Assembly: GCA_017515325.1 (NCBI GenBank)
Contig: JAFWGA010000032.1
Span: 62,001-126,000 of the forward strand
Direction: 5' to 3'
Length of the DNA stretch: 64,000 nt
Origin: Blautia sp.
Lineage (GTDB): Bacteria > Bacillota > Clostridia > Lachnospirales > Lachnospiraceae
Each line of letters begins with the position of its first letter. The first letter of the stretch is position 1. The notes beneath the pieces were generated by a model, which saw only the letters and a program-made list of their open reading frames with translations, was not told where the DNA came from and ran no database searches. Position numbers and translations under genes: made by a program. Positions 18,155 through 27,596 of the stretch are shown piece by piece.

Positions 18155-18643
18155 ATGGCACTTAGAACAATCCGTTTGCAGGGGGATCCGGTTTTGGCAA
18201 AAAAATGCAGAGTGGTAGAAAATATGACGCCGCGGCTGGAGCAATTGATAGACGATATGTTTGAAACCATGTATGATTCCAACGGGGTTGGCCTGGCGGC
18301 ACCCCAGGTAGGCATCCTGAAACGGATTGTGGTCATTGATACGACCGGAGAGGATCCCATCTGTCTGATCAACCCGGAAATCGTAGAAAGCAGTGGGGAG
18401 CAGACGGGGGATGAAGGATGTCTGTCTGTCCCTGGGATGGCAGGTACCGTCACCCGGCCAAATTATGTTCGGGTCCGTGCTCTCAACCGGGACATGGAAG
18501 AAGTGGAATATGAAGGAGAGGAGCTTCTGGCCAGGGCTTTCTGCCATGAGCTGGACCACCTGGACGGAAAAATGTATACCTCACTGGTAGAGGGAAGCCT
18601 GCACGAGGTTACGGATGAAGAAGAGGAAGGGCAGGAAGAGTGA
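18155..18643 (+). CDS. def: Peptide deformylase
   Basis: Removes the N-formyl group from nascent proteins. The three family motifs are present: GVGLAAPQVG, EGCLSVPG with the metal Cys, and HELDHLDG with two metal His and the catalytic Glu. 162 aa, start after GGAGGAG. Its stop region overlaps the fmt leader, and fmt begins 17 bp later, which joins the enzymes that add and remove the formyl group. Confidence 0.97.
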   Translation: MALRTIRLQGDPVLAKKCRVVENMTPRLEQLIDDMFETMYDSNGVGLAAPQVGILKRIVVIDTTGEDPICLINPEIVESSGEQTGDEGCLSVPGMAGTVTRPNYVRVRALNRDMEEVEYEGEELLARAFCHELDHLDGKMYTSLVEGSLHEVTDEEEEGQEE

Positions 18644-18660
18644 AAGAGGGATGTGAGAGA

Positions 18661-19623
18661 ATGAGGATCGTTTTTATGGGAACGCCGGATTTTGCCGTTC
18701 CTTCTCTGCAGGCTTTGCTCTCGGAAGGTTATTCCGTTGTGGCTGTGGTAACTCAGCCGGATAAACCCAAGGGCAGAAGCGGTGCTCTGTGCTTTTCTCC
18801 GGTCAAGGAGACGGCCCTTGCGGCAGGCCTGCCGGTTCTGCAGCCGGTTAAGGTCAGAGATCCCCTTTTTTTGGAGGAGCTGGCAGCCCTTGCGCCTGAC
18901 CTGATCGTAGTGGCGGCCTTTGGACAGATCATTCCCAAAACGATCTTAGAGCTGCCAAGGTTTGGCTGTGTGAATCTTCATGGCTCCCTTTTGCCCAGGT
19001 ATCGGGGGGCTGCCCCGGTCCAGTATGCAGTTCTGGACGGGGAAAAGGAATCGGGAGTGACCCTGATGCAGATGGGAGAAGGCCTGGATACCGGAGATAT
19101 GATTGCCAGGATTACGGTAGAGCTGGCTCCGGATGAAACGGGAGGAAGTCTGTTTGACAAGCTGTCTCAGGCAGGGGCAAAGCTGCTGATCGATACCCTT
19201 CCTTCCATCATGGACGGGACCGTGGTACGTACGCCTCAGCCGGAGCAAAGCCCTACGCCCTACGCTTCGATGCTGACGAAGGAAATGGGCAGGCTGGACT
19301 TTGAAAGGACTGCCGTCGAGCTTGAACGACAGATCCGAGGCCTCAATCCATGGCCCTGTGCCTATACCTTCTGCAGGAAAAAGCTGATGAAGGTATGGGC
19401 AGCCAGACTGCCCGGCAAAGACGAAGGGGTAGCGCCGGAAAAAGGATGTCCCTGCGGAACCGTGCTGAAGGCAGATAAAGATGGCATTTTCGTTGCCTGT
19501 CGGGACAGTATCCTGATACTGACCCAGGTTCAGATAGAGGGCAAGAAAAGAATGGACGCAGCGGCTTTTCTGCGTGGATGTCCTTTGCAGGCCAAAGAGC
19601 TGCTGGGGGAGACAGACGCATAA
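18661..19623 (+). CDS. fmt: Methionyl-tRNA formyltransferase
   Basis: Formylates Met-tRNAfMet with 10-formyl-THF for initiation. MRIVFMGTPDFAVPSL is the classical N-terminus. The catalytic region has VNLHGSLLPRYRGAAPVQ with conserved Asn/His, and GVTLMQMGEGLDTGDM follows with the catalytic Asp. The C-terminal OB-like domain spans ~205-310. Start chosen at MRIVF, and the upstream in-frame GTG at 18640 (overlapping def) is rejected. 320 aa, normal. Confidence 0.96.
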   Translation: MRIVFMGTPDFAVPSLQALLSEGYSVVAVVTQPDKPKGRSGALCFSPVKETALAAGLPVLQPVKVRDPLFLEELAALAPDLIVVAAFGQIIPKTILELPRFGCVNLHGSLLPRYRGAAPVQYAVLDGEKESGVTLMQMGEGLDTGDMIARITVELAPDETGGSLFDKLSQAGAKLLIDTLPSIMDGTVVRTPQPEQSPTPYASMLTKEMGRLDFERTAVELERQIRGLNPWPCAYTFCRKKLMKVWAARLPGKDEGVAPEKGCPCGTVLKADKDGIFVACRDSILILTQVQIEGKKRMDAAAFLRGCPLQAKELLGETDA

Positions 19624-19661
19624 AACAGAGCAAACGACAGAATGAGAAATGAGGTGACAGA

Positions 19662-20351
19662 ATGGGGTATTATATTGATCCTACTTATCTATTGCTGATC
19701 ATCGGCATGGTTCTGACATTGATAGCCTCTGCCAGGATGAAAAGCACCTTTTCACGCTATAAAACAGTCCGTAGTGCCTCTGGCCTGACCGGAGCCGAAA
19801 CTGCCCAGAGAGTCCTCATGACGGCTGGGATCAGTGACGTCAGGATACAGCCGGTAGGAGGAAGCCTGACAGATCATTATGATCCCCGGACCAAAACGGT
19901 CAACCTTTCTACCGATGTTTATTCGCAAACCTCCATAGCGGCGGTGTGCGTAGCAGCCCATGAGTGCGGCCATGCGATTCAGCATCATATCGATTATGCT
20001 CCGCTGAATTTCAGGACAGCCCTGGTGCCTGTAGCGAATCTGGGATCTTCACTTGCCTGGCCGGTTTTTTTTGCCGGACTGGTTTTTTCCCTTCCGATTC
20101 TGACTACTGCCGGGATTGTGCTCTTTGCTCTGGCAGTCTTATTTCAGCTGGTAACGCTGCCTGTGGAGTTCAATGCCTCATCCCGTGCGCTGAGAATGCT
20201 GGAGTCTTCAGGCATCCTGACCATGGAGGAGAACGCAGGCGCGAGAAAGGTGCTGACGGCCGCTGCCCTGACCTATGTGGCTGCCCTGGCTTCCTCAGTC
20301 CTGCAGCTGGTCAGGCTGATGCTTCTTTCCAACAGACGAAGCAGAAAATAA
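19662..20351 (+). CDS. Membrane zinc metallopeptidase, YugP type
   Basis: Integral membrane protein of 229 aa. TM near residues 3-20, then the soluble zinc site HECGHAIQHH near ~100 (HExxH variant HECGH), then two or three TM segments (~120-165 and ~205-222). It matches the YugP/DUF zinc peptidase family usually found in this operon in Firmicutes. Its substrate is not known. It is spaced between fmt and rsmB with short gaps. Confidence 0.88.
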   Translation: MGYYIDPTYLLLIIGMVLTLIASARMKSTFSRYKTVRSASGLTGAETAQRVLMTAGISDVRIQPVGGSLTDHYDPRTKTVNLSTDVYSQTSIAAVCVAAHECGHAIQHHIDYAPLNFRTALVPVANLGSSLAWPVFFAGLVFSLPILTTAGIVLFALAVLFQLVTLPVEFNASSRALRMLESSGILTMEENAGARKVLTAAALTYVAALASSVLQLVRLMLLSNRRSRK

Positions 20352-20364
20352 GAGAGGTGGCAGT

Positions 20365-21735
20365 GTGGGGACCTATGCTGTAAATACAAGAGAGCTGATC
20401 CTCCAGATCCTCCTCATGATTGATGAGGAAGGAGAGCACAGCCATATCGCTTTGGGCAATGTTCTGTCCAAATATCAGTTCCTGCCCAAACAGGAACGAG
20501 CTTTCATAACAAGAGTCTGCGAAGGAACGCTGGAATACCGGATCCGAATCGATTATATCCTGGATTATTTCTCCGCTGTTCCTGTGTCCAGAATGAAACC
20601 CGTGATCAGGGAGATCCTGCGCAGCGCGGTCTATCAGCTGGAATACATGGACTCTGTACCGGACAGCGCTGTCTGCAATGAGGCGGTCCGGCTGGCACAG
20701 AAGAAAGGGTTTTATAATCTCAAGGCTTTTGTCAACGGTGTTTTAAGATCTGTCATCCGCGGAAGAGATCAGATCGAATGGCCTTCCGGAGACGATCTGC
20801 CCCAAAGCCTCAGCATCTCATACTCCATGCCCCGTTTTCTGGTGGACAGGTGGCTCAGAGATTACGGGGAGGAGAAAACGAGAGCCATCCTGGAGGACTT
20901 TCTCCGACCTCCCTGCACAACCGTCAGATGCAGACCGGGAAAGGATTCTGTGGATGACATTGCCAAAAGCCTGAGGGCGCAGGGGGTTACTGTGGAGCCG
21001 GCGTCTTATCTTCCCTACGCCCTCAAGATCAGTGGCTATGATCATCTGTATGCTCTGGATGCCTTTCGGGAGGGGAAGATTGTCGTACAGGACGTCAGTT
21101 CCATGCTGGTCGGTGAGGTGGCTGCCCCGAAGAAGGGGGACTATATCATCGATCTGTGTGCCGCTCCCGGAGGAAAAAGTCTGCATCTGGGAGATATGAT
21201 GTCAGGATATGGTACGGTTGATGCCCGGGATGTCAGCGAGTATAAAACCGGTTTGATAGAGGAAAATCTTTCCCGTACCGATATCATCAATGTTTTTCCA
21301 AAGGTACAGGATGCTACTGTCTTTGATGTGGAATCTCTTCTTCAGGCGGATATCCTGCTGGCGGATCTGCCCTGTTCGGGTTACGGGGTTATCGGCAGAA
21401 AGCCTGAGATCAAGTACCGGGCCAGTCAGGCCAAAGAGCTTGAACTGGTTCAGCTGCAGCGGCAGATTCTCACCTGCGCGGCGGATTATGTCAAACCGGA
21501 GGGGGTGCTGATCTATTCTACCTGTACGATTTCCCGTGTGGAGAATGAGGAGAATATGCTCTGGTTCAGGAATCATTTCCCCTTCGTTCTGGAATCCCTG
21601 GATCCTTATCTGCCGCCCGGTCTGCGCACAGAATCTACTGCGCTTGGCTACCTGCAGCTGCTTCCGGGGGTACATGGTACGGATGGATTTTTTATGGCAC
21701 GTTTTCGAAGAAAGCTTTCGGTTGAGTCATCGTGA
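20365..21735 (+). CDS. rsmB: 16S rRNA cytosine-967 C5-methyltransferase
   Basis: Residues ~1-140 are a NusB-like RNA-binding domain. The SAM-dependent m5C methyltransferase domain follows with CAAPGGKSLHLG, the PCSG Cys (~335) and the second catalytic Cys in STCTI (~384). 456 aa. The GTG start has AGAGGTGG five nt upstream. Target assigned from the family; position 967 is E. coli numbering. Confidence 0.93.
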   Translation: MGTYAVNTRELILQILLMIDEEGEHSHIALGNVLSKYQFLPKQERAFITRVCEGTLEYRIRIDYILDYFSAVPVSRMKPVIREILRSAVYQLEYMDSVPDSAVCNEAVRLAQKKGFYNLKAFVNGVLRSVIRGRDQIEWPSGDDLPQSLSISYSMPRFLVDRWLRDYGEEKTRAILEDFLRPPCTTVRCRPGKDSVDDIAKSLRAQGVTVEPASYLPYALKISGYDHLYALDAFREGKIVVQDVSSMLVGEVAAPKKGDYIIDLCAAPGGKSLHLGDMMSGYGTVDARDVSEYKTGLIEENLSRTDIINVFPKVQDATVFDVESLLQADILLADLPCSGYGVIGRKPEIKYRASQAKELELVQLQRQILTCAADYVKPEGVLIYSTCTISRVENEENMLWFRNHFPFVLESLDPYLPPGLRTESTALGYLQLLPGVHGTDGFFMARFRRKLSVESS

Positions 21736-21784
21736 CCGCTCAGCACTTTGGGCTTTGTAGTTGCAGCAGAAGGCGCGGCGCCTG

Positions 21785-21806
21785 TTATGGCAGGGGAAGC
21801 CTGCCT
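21785..21806 (+). repeat. Short repeat-B-like hairpin
   Basis: TTATGGCAGGGGAAGCCTGCC shares its first 12 nt with the left edge of repeat B and folds as GGCAGG...CCTGCC. It lies between rsmB and rlmN. Confidence 0.4.
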
Positions 21807-21862
21807 TCGGGATAAGGGTAAAGAGAATCGCAAGGGGACAGTTACGGATAGAGGAGTTACGA

Positions 21863-22954
21863 ATGGTGCAGGCTGAACATGATCCAGGCTATGATATCAG
21901 ATCCATGACACGCAGGGAATTGGAGATTCTGCTCAGAAAAGAGGGGCAGCCAGCCTACCGGGCCAGGCAGGTGTTTAACTGGATGCACGTCAAACTGGCC
22001 GCTTCCTATGACGAGATGTCAGATATTCCTCTGTCCCTGAGAGAGAGACTGAAGGACTGGCCCCTGACGGTTCTGAAAACAGAGACTGTTCAGGTATCCC
22101 GTCTGGACGGGACGAGGAAATATCTCTTCCGTCTGCCGGACGGCTGTATGGCAGAAAGTGTTCTGATGAGATATCATCATGGCAATACGGTTTGCGTCTC
22201 CTCTCAGGTAGGATGCGCAATGGGATGCCGCTTCTGTGCCTCTACCCTTGGGGGGAAGGTGCGGGATCTTCTTCCTTCTGAAATGCTGGAGCAGGTCTAC
22301 CGGATCCAGACTGACACAAAGGAAAGGGTCTCCCATGTGGTCGTCATGGGGACAGGTGAGCCCCTGGAAAACTATGATAACCTGGTTCGCTTTATTCATC
22401 TGCTCACAGGGGAAGAGGGGCTGAATATCAGTCAGCGCAATATCACTGTTTCCACCTGCGGGATCGTGCCCCGCATCTATGATCTGGCGCAGGAAAAGCT
22501 GGCTGTCACTCTGGCCTTGTCTTTGCACGCTCCGACGGATGAACTGAGGCGGCAGCTGATGCCCATCGCCAGGAAATATACGATTGAGGAGACACTGAAG
22601 GCCTGTGCAGGCTATTTTTCCGTGACCGGACGGCGGGTGACTTTCGAATACAGCCTGATCTCGGGAGTGAATGATTCCATACAGCATGCCAAGACCCTGG
22701 GACAGCTGCTTGCCCCTTTAAAAGGCCATGTAAACCTGATTCCCGTTAATCCGGTCAGGGAGAGGTCTTTTCTGCGGTCGGCTCATTCTGATGTGGTAAA
22801 TTTCAAAAATACGCTTGAAAAATACGGTTTTCATGTTACTATTAGAAGAGAATTGGGCAGTGATATAGATGGGGCCTGCGGTCAGCTGCGGGCAAAGAGG
22901 GAAGGATTGAAAGAGGAAAGCGGGAAACCAGATGAAAGTTTTTTCGGCGACTGA
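21863..22954 (+). CDS. rlmN: 23S rRNA A2503 / tRNA A37 C2-methyltransferase
   Basis: Radical SAM enzyme methylating A2503 of 23S rRNA (and tRNA A37). CAMGCRFC gives the CxxxCxxC cluster motif near ~118-125. GEPLENYDN is the SAM region, and the Cys of DIDGACGQL near ~339 is the catalytic Cys close to the C-terminus. ATG 21863 has GAGGAG 8 nt upstream and gives 363 aa, matching the family; an upstream frame to 21761 is rejected. prpC overlaps its last 23 bp. Confidence 0.94.
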   Translation: MVQAEHDPGYDIRSMTRRELEILLRKEGQPAYRARQVFNWMHVKLAASYDEMSDIPLSLRERLKDWPLTVLKTETVQVSRLDGTRKYLFRLPDGCMAESVLMRYHHGNTVCVSSQVGCAMGCRFCASTLGGKVRDLLPSEMLEQVYRIQTDTKERVSHVVVMGTGEPLENYDNLVRFIHLLTGEEGLNISQRNITVSTCGIVPRIYDLAQEKLAVTLALSLHAPTDELRRQLMPIARKYTIEETLKACAGYFSVTGRRVTFEYSLISGVNDSIQHAKTLGQLLAPLKGHVNLIPVNPVRERSFLRSAHSDVVNFKNTLEKYGFHVTIRRELGSDIDGACGQLRAKREGLKEESGKPDESFFGD

Positions 22955-23654
22955 TGTAGGACAGAAGAGAAAGATGAACCAGGACTATGTGTTCGTCAGT
23001 GATTCTCCGGTGGGCAATCTGCCTAATCTGTTCCTGGTAGCTGATGGCATGGGAGGACACAATGCCGGGGATTTTGCCTCGTCTCATTCGGTACAGACTC
23101 TGGTAAAGGAGATTTCTCACGACGAGAATGCCCATGCAATAAAGATTATCCGCCATGCCATAGAGAAGGCCAATTCCGAGCTTCTGGCTTGTGCCAGAGA
23201 GAACGAGGCCTACTATGGCTGCGGTACAACCATGGTTTTATGTACGATCGTAGGAAAGTATGCATATATTGCCAATGTCGGTGACAGCCGTCTGTATCTG
23301 ATGCAGGACAGGCTGAGGCAGGTGACAAAAGACCATTCGCTGGTTCAGGAGATGGTTCAGAGAGGAGAACTGTCTGCTTCTCAGGCCCGTTTCCATCCGG
23401 ATAAAAATATTATCACCCGTGCTCTTGGAGCAGAAGAGATGATCGATATCGATTTTTTTGACGTGGAGCTTTCTGCGGGCAATTATATCCTGCTATGCTC
23501 GGACGGCTTGTCCAACATGGTTGACGACGGAAGGATCGAAGAGATCGTGAGGGAGACGAAAGGAAGCGTGGAGGCGAAAGGCCGGGCCTTGGTGAACGAG
23601 GCCAACGCTAACGGAGGGAAGGATAATATTGCTGTTGTCCTGATTGAAATATAA
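22932..23654 (+). CDS. prpC: PP2C-type protein Ser/Thr phosphatase
   Basis: Metal-dependent (Mn/Mg) phosphatase that reverses PrkC-type phosphorylation. All PPM motifs are visible: RKMNQDYV, VADGMGGHNAG, GTTMV, NVGDSRLYL, SDGLSNMV and GGKDNIAVVLIE. 240 aa, no membrane segment. Overlaps rlmN and is followed by the kinase gene after 72 bp, the standard pairing. Confidence 0.96.
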   Translation: MKVFSATDVGQKRKMNQDYVFVSDSPVGNLPNLFLVADGMGGHNAGDFASSHSVQTLVKEISHDENAHAIKIIRHAIEKANSELLACARENEAYYGCGTTMVLCTIVGKYAYIANVGDSRLYLMQDRLRQVTKDHSLVQEMVQRGELSASQARFHPDKNIITRALGAEEMIDIDFFDVELSAGNYILLCSDGLSNMVDDGRIEEIVRETKGSVEAKGRALVNEANANGGKDNIAVVLIEI

Positions 23655-23726
23655 CAATACATGAAAAACAGCTGAAGGTAAGAACCTGCGAGGGGAACAG
23701 TTGCGCGAAATGAGGGGTAGGTGCAG

Positions 23727-25976
23727 ATGTTAAAGAATGGGATGGTTATTGCTGAGCGCTATGAGATAACGGCAAAAATCGGTGCAGGCGGAATGGCAGA
23801 CGTATATAAGGCGATGGACCATAAGCTGAACAGGTATGTTGCTGTCAAGGTGCTCAAACCCGAGTTCCGTGAGGATGCTACATTTGTTAAGAAATTCCGT
23901 AGTGAGGCTCAGGCTGCGGCAGGATTAACGCATCCCAATATTGTCAGTGTCTTTGACGTAGGAGACGATGAAGGGGTCTACTATATTGTCATGGAGCTGA
24001 TTGAAGGGATCACCCTGAAGGAGTATATCTCCAAGAGAGGCAAGCTGAAGGTGAAGGAGGCCACGAGCATTGCCATTCAGGTGTGTATGGGCCTGGATGC
24101 AGCCCATCGCCATGGGATTGTTCACCGGGATGTGAAACCGCAGAATATTATCATTTCGACAGACGGAAAGGTAAAGGTCACGGACTTCGGAATTGCCCGT
24201 GCCGCTTCCTCCAATACGATCAGCTCCAATGTCATGGGATCTGTTCACTACAGCTCTCCGGAGCAGGTCAGGGGAGGATATTCCGATGAGAAGAGCGATA
24301 TTTATTCTCTGGGGATTACCTTGTATGAGATGGTGACCGGAAAGGTTCCCTTTGACGGTGATACAACAGTGGCCATAGCCATCAAGCATCTGCAGGAGGA
24401 GATGGTTCCGCCCAGAGAACTGACACCTGATCTGCCGACCAGTCTGGAACAGATTATCTTTAAATGTACACAGAAGAGCGTGAATCGACGGTATGAAAGG
24501 ATGGAGGATGTCATTGAGGATCTCAGGCATTCTCTGATCGATCCTAACGGGGATTTCGTTCAGCTCAATGTCGTGAATAATCAGGCAAAGACGCTGGTCT
24601 TTACCGATAAAGAGATCGGAGAGATCAAAAATACACCCAAGACCATTCAGACGGAGAATCCCCCGAATAAAAAGACGGCTTCGCCTGCCAACAAGAAAAA
24701 GAAGCCGCAGAGCCGCAGTTCTAAGCCGAGAACGACGGCCAAGAACAAAGCCAGGACCTCCCGGAGCGCATCCTCCACAGTGAGTGCCCGCAAAGCCCAG
24801 GAAAAGAAGCTGCCTGTCAAAAAGAAGCAGAAAAAGGGTTTTTCTGTTGATCTGGGATTTCTTCTTCCCATGCTGGGTCTGATCGCCGGTATTGCCCTCC
24901 TTGTGGCTGTTATCGTGGTTGTCGGCCGTTCCGCGGGACTGCTGCGCAGCGGAGAGAACCAGAGAAGCAGTGTCGAAGCACAGACAGGCACCAGTACGGT
25001 TCAGGATGACCGGGTGGCGGTGCCTGATCTGCTGGGACATTCGGAAGAGGAAGCCCGTTCCCTGACAGAGAATACCAATATCGGCCTGCAGAATATGGGA
25101 GAGGAGCCTTCCGTATACGCAAAGGGACTGATCTGCAGGCAGGAGATCGCGGCGGGAACGAAGGTGGCTCCTCATACCACAATCCGCTACTATATCAGTG
25201 AGGGGGCGGCTGAAGTGACGGTGCCGGATGTGTCCGGCATGTCGGAGATTAATGCCGTGAACACCCTTCAGAATTCCGGCTTTATCGTGGATGTGAAGAA
25301 GGAATACGTAGAAGCGGACGACTATGGCTATCCGTTGGCGGATCCAGGCTATGTCTATCTGATCGAACCACCCGTGGGGACGCAGCTGCAGGTGGGCGAA
25401 ACCATTACCTTACATGTCAGCCGAGGCCTGGATTACGGTGACAGTGCCGAGGTACCGGATGTCGTTGGGATGTCCCGGGATCAGGCACTGACTACGCTGG
25501 GAAAATTCCTGAACATCCAGATCGTGGAGGAGCAAAGGGCAGACGTAGCGGCCGGAGAGGTGATTTCCCAAAGCCCTGAGGCCTACTCCTATCAGGATCC
25601 CAATAACGGTTTGATTGTACTTACCGTAAGCTCCGGAAACGATCTGCCCCAGGAGCCGGTATCCGCAGCTTATCTTGAGCAGGCTTCCCTTGTGGAGGAA
25701 GCGGCGGCAGCGGGAGAGGTCTGGAAGTGTACGCAGAGGCTGAATACCCCGTCCGGTTATGGCGGTGGGCTGGTCAGACTGCAGCTGCTGCAGGATGTGG
25801 GCGGACAGTCTCAGTCGAGCGTAGTGGTGGACTCCGAAGCGCTGACCTTCCCCTATCAGCTGAATATTACCGGTGTTCCCGGAGTTTCCGAAGGAACCCT
25901 GTATCTCTATGAACTGATCGACGGAAAGTATCAGGAGCTGGGGATCTATTCCGTGACCTTCAGCCGCGTATCCTGA
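23727..25976 (+). CDS. prkC: PASTA-domain Ser/Thr protein kinase
   Basis: Transmembrane Hanks kinase that senses muropeptides or lipid II and controls growth and wall synthesis. The kinase domain spans ~8-270 (GAGGMADVYK loop, VAVKVL Lys, HRDVKPQN, DFGIA). A basic linker (~300-372) rich in Lys/Arg/Ser precedes one TM (LLPMLGLIAGIALLVAVIVV, ~376-400). Outside lie three PASTA units (~430-490, 495-562, 573-640) and a ~100-residue C-terminal domain of unknown type. ATG 23727 fits GAGGGG 9 nt upstream, and an in-frame GTG is two codons earlier. 749 aa. Confidence 0.95.
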   Translation: MLKNGMVIAERYEITAKIGAGGMADVYKAMDHKLNRYVAVKVLKPEFREDATFVKKFRSEAQAAAGLTHPNIVSVFDVGDDEGVYYIVMELIEGITLKEYISKRGKLKVKEATSIAIQVCMGLDAAHRHGIVHRDVKPQNIIISTDGKVKVTDFGIARAASSNTISSNVMGSVHYSSPEQVRGGYSDEKSDIYSLGITLYEMVTGKVPFDGDTTVAIAIKHLQEEMVPPRELTPDLPTSLEQIIFKCTQKSVNRRYERMEDVIEDLRHSLIDPNGDFVQLNVVNNQAKTLVFTDKEIGEIKNTPKTIQTENPPNKKTASPANKKKKPQSRSSKPRTTAKNKARTSRSASSTVSARKAQEKKLPVKKKQKKGFSVDLGFLLPMLGLIAGIALLVAVIVVVGRSAGLLRSGENQRSSVEAQTGTSTVQDDRVAVPDLLGHSEEEARSLTENTNIGLQNMGEEPSVYAKGLICRQEIAAGTKVAPHTTIRYYISEGAAEVTVPDVSGMSEINAVNTLQNSGFIVDVKKEYVEADDYGYPLADPGYVYLIEPPVGTQLQVGETITLHVSRGLDYGDSAEVPDVVGMSRDQALTTLGKFLNIQIVEEQRADVAAGEVISQSPEAYSYQDPNNGLIVLTVSSGNDLPQEPVSAAYLEQASLVEEAAAAGEVWKCTQRLNTPSGYGGGLVRLQLLQDVGGQSQSSVVVDSEALTFPYQLNITGVPGVSEGTLYLYELIDGKYQELGIYSVTFSRVS

Positions 25977-25989
25977 ACCAGGAGGAAGC

Positions 25990-26868
25990 ATTATCAGAGG
26001 AAAGATCATTAAAGGGATTGCCGGCTTTTATTATGTTTATGCCGAGGACGGTGTGACTTATGCCTGCAGGGCAAAAGGAATCTTCCGCAAGGATGGCTTA
26101 AAGCCTCTGGTGGGGGATGAAGTGGATATGGAGGTGACGGATTCGAAAGATTTGGAGGGAAGCGTCACCTCCCTTTTGAAGCGGAAAAATACCTTGATAC
26201 GGCCGGCTGTGGCCAATGTGGATCAGGCGCTTTTGGTCTTTGCCGTGAGAGAACCGCAGCCGAATCTTTTGCTTCTGGACCGACTGCTGGTGGTCATGGA
26301 CAGGCAGAATATTCCCTCCGTTATCTGTTTTCAGAAAACAGACCTCGATAAAGAGGAGGCGGCCCGGCTGGAAAAAATCTACCAAAAGAGCGGCCACACA
26401 GTGCTGTTGGTCAGTGCCTTCTTACAGGATGGGGTCGAAGAGGTGAGGAAGGCCCTTTCGGGAAAGGTAACGGTCATTGCGGGACCTTCCGGCGTGGGCA
26501 AATCCACGCTGACAAATCTCTTTCACGGAGAAGAAGCCATGCAGACCGGCGGAATCAGCCGGAAGCTGGGAAGAGGGCGGCATACGACACGCCACTGTGA
26601 GATTCTTCCGATCGGAAGGGACTCCTTTCTGGTGGATACGCCTGGCTTTACCTCCCTGTACCTGCCTGAGATGGAGGAAGAAGACCTGCGAAAATGCTAT
26701 TCTGAATTCAGGGCATATGAAAAGGAATGCCGTTTCCTGGGATGCCGTCATGAAAAGGAGCCCTCCTGCTCGGTCAAAGAAGCGGTAGAAAAGGGCAGCA
26801 TTCCCAGAGAACGCTATGAGAATTATCTTTCTCTCTGTCGGGAGATACAGGAGGCAAAGCGATATTAA
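25990..26868 (+). CDS. rsgA: Ribosome small-subunit GTPase RsgA with non-AUG start
   Basis: Circularly permuted GTPase that matures 30S subunits. An OB fold (GKIIKGIAGFYYVY...) at the N-terminus is followed by the GTPase with G1 GPSGVGKST (~165), G3 DTPG and a zinc motif CRFLGCRH...C. The G4 position reads QKTD. The conserved N-terminus begins at ATT 25990 or ATC 25993, 4 or 7 nt after AGGAGG. Between the in-frame stop at 25954 and GTG 26053 there is no ATG, GTG or TTG, and GTG 26053 would delete the first OB strand. The start is therefore most likely AUU or AUC. Confidence 0.9.
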   Translation: MIRGKIIKGIAGFYYVYAEDGVTYACRAKGIFRKDGLKPLVGDEVDMEVTDSKDLEGSVTSLLKRKNTLIRPAVANVDQALLVFAVREPQPNLLLLDRLLVVMDRQNIPSVICFQKTDLDKEEAARLEKIYQKSGHTVLLVSAFLQDGVEEVRKALSGKVTVIAGPSGVGKSTLTNLFHGEEAMQTGGISRKLGRGRHTTRHCEILPIGRDSFLVDTPGFTSLYLPEMEEEDLRKCYSEFRAYEKECRFLGCRHEKEPSCSVKEAVEKGSIPRERYENYLSLCREIQEAKRY

Positions 26869-26871
26869 GGC

Positions 26872-27546
26872 ATGGAATACGACGCTATCATTTTTACCGG
26901 AGGGAATCTCGAGGGATCCTTTGCCACAGAGTTTCTGACAAAGGCTTATGACAATATCATATCCGAAAAACCATTTCTTGCGGCCGCTGACAGCGGCCTT
27001 CATTTTTTATATACCCATGGGATCGTGCCGGATCTGATCATGGGTGATTTTGACAGTGTAAATCCTGAAGCTTTGGCCTGGCTGGAAAGCAGGCATTCTG
27101 ACCGGATGATCCGACTGAATGTGATGAAGGATGATACGGATACCCAGGCGGTGGTGCGCACCTGCCTTGACAGAGGAAAGAAAAAGCTGGCTTTGCTGGG
27201 AGGAACTGGCAGCAGGATCGATCACATGCTGGCCAACCTGAGCCTGCTTTTACTGGCCCGGGAATACGGGGGGGAGCTGGTGCTGGTCGACAGCCATAAC
27301 CGAATCCGCCTTCTGCCTCACCACACGGTCATCACCCGGGACGGCTCTTTCGGGGATTATATCTCTTTTTTTCCTCTGAATGGCTGTGTGAGCGGCCTGA
27401 CCTTAAAGGGCTTTGTCTACCCCCTGGAGGGAAAGACACTGACAGCCTGGGATTATGGGCTTACCGTCAGCAACAGACTGGCAGAAGAGACTGGCAGTAT
27501 CACCTATTCAGAGGGGCAGCTTGTCATGATCGAAGCAAGGGACTAA
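26872..27546 (+). CDS. thiN: Thiamine pyrophosphokinase
   Basis: Transfers pyrophosphate from ATP to thiamine to make thiamine diphosphate. Conserved motifs: AADSGLHFLY, GDFDSVNPE, KDDTDTQ and GGTGSRIDHMLANL, with the small C-terminal beta domain from ~150. 224 aa, typical. It starts 3 bp after the rsgA stop; the rpe gene that usually lies between them in Firmicutes is absent here. Confidence 0.94.
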   Translation: MEYDAIIFTGGNLEGSFATEFLTKAYDNIISEKPFLAAADSGLHFLYTHGIVPDLIMGDFDSVNPEALAWLESRHSDRMIRLNVMKDDTDTQAVVRTCLDRGKKKLALLGGTGSRIDHMLANLSLLLLAREYGGELVLVDSHNRIRLLPHHTVITRDGSFGDYISFFPLNGCVSGLTLKGFVYPLEGKTLTAWDYGLTVSNRLAEETGSITYSEGQLVMIEARD

Positions 27547-27596
27547 GGATATAATCTCATAATCTGGCTGTATTTCAGGAGAATTATTGATTTTAC

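Noticed and set aside
23925..25175. Long open frame on the minus strand opposite prkC
   Set aside because: prkC has clear kinase and PASTA motifs; the opposite frame has no family motif and no ribosome binding site. It is a shadow of codon bias.
26320..26350. RsgA G4 motif reads QKTD instead of NKxD as a sign of an inactive GTPase
   Set aside because: This position varies in the family (B. subtilis RsgA has TKMD), and the other GTPase motifs are intact.
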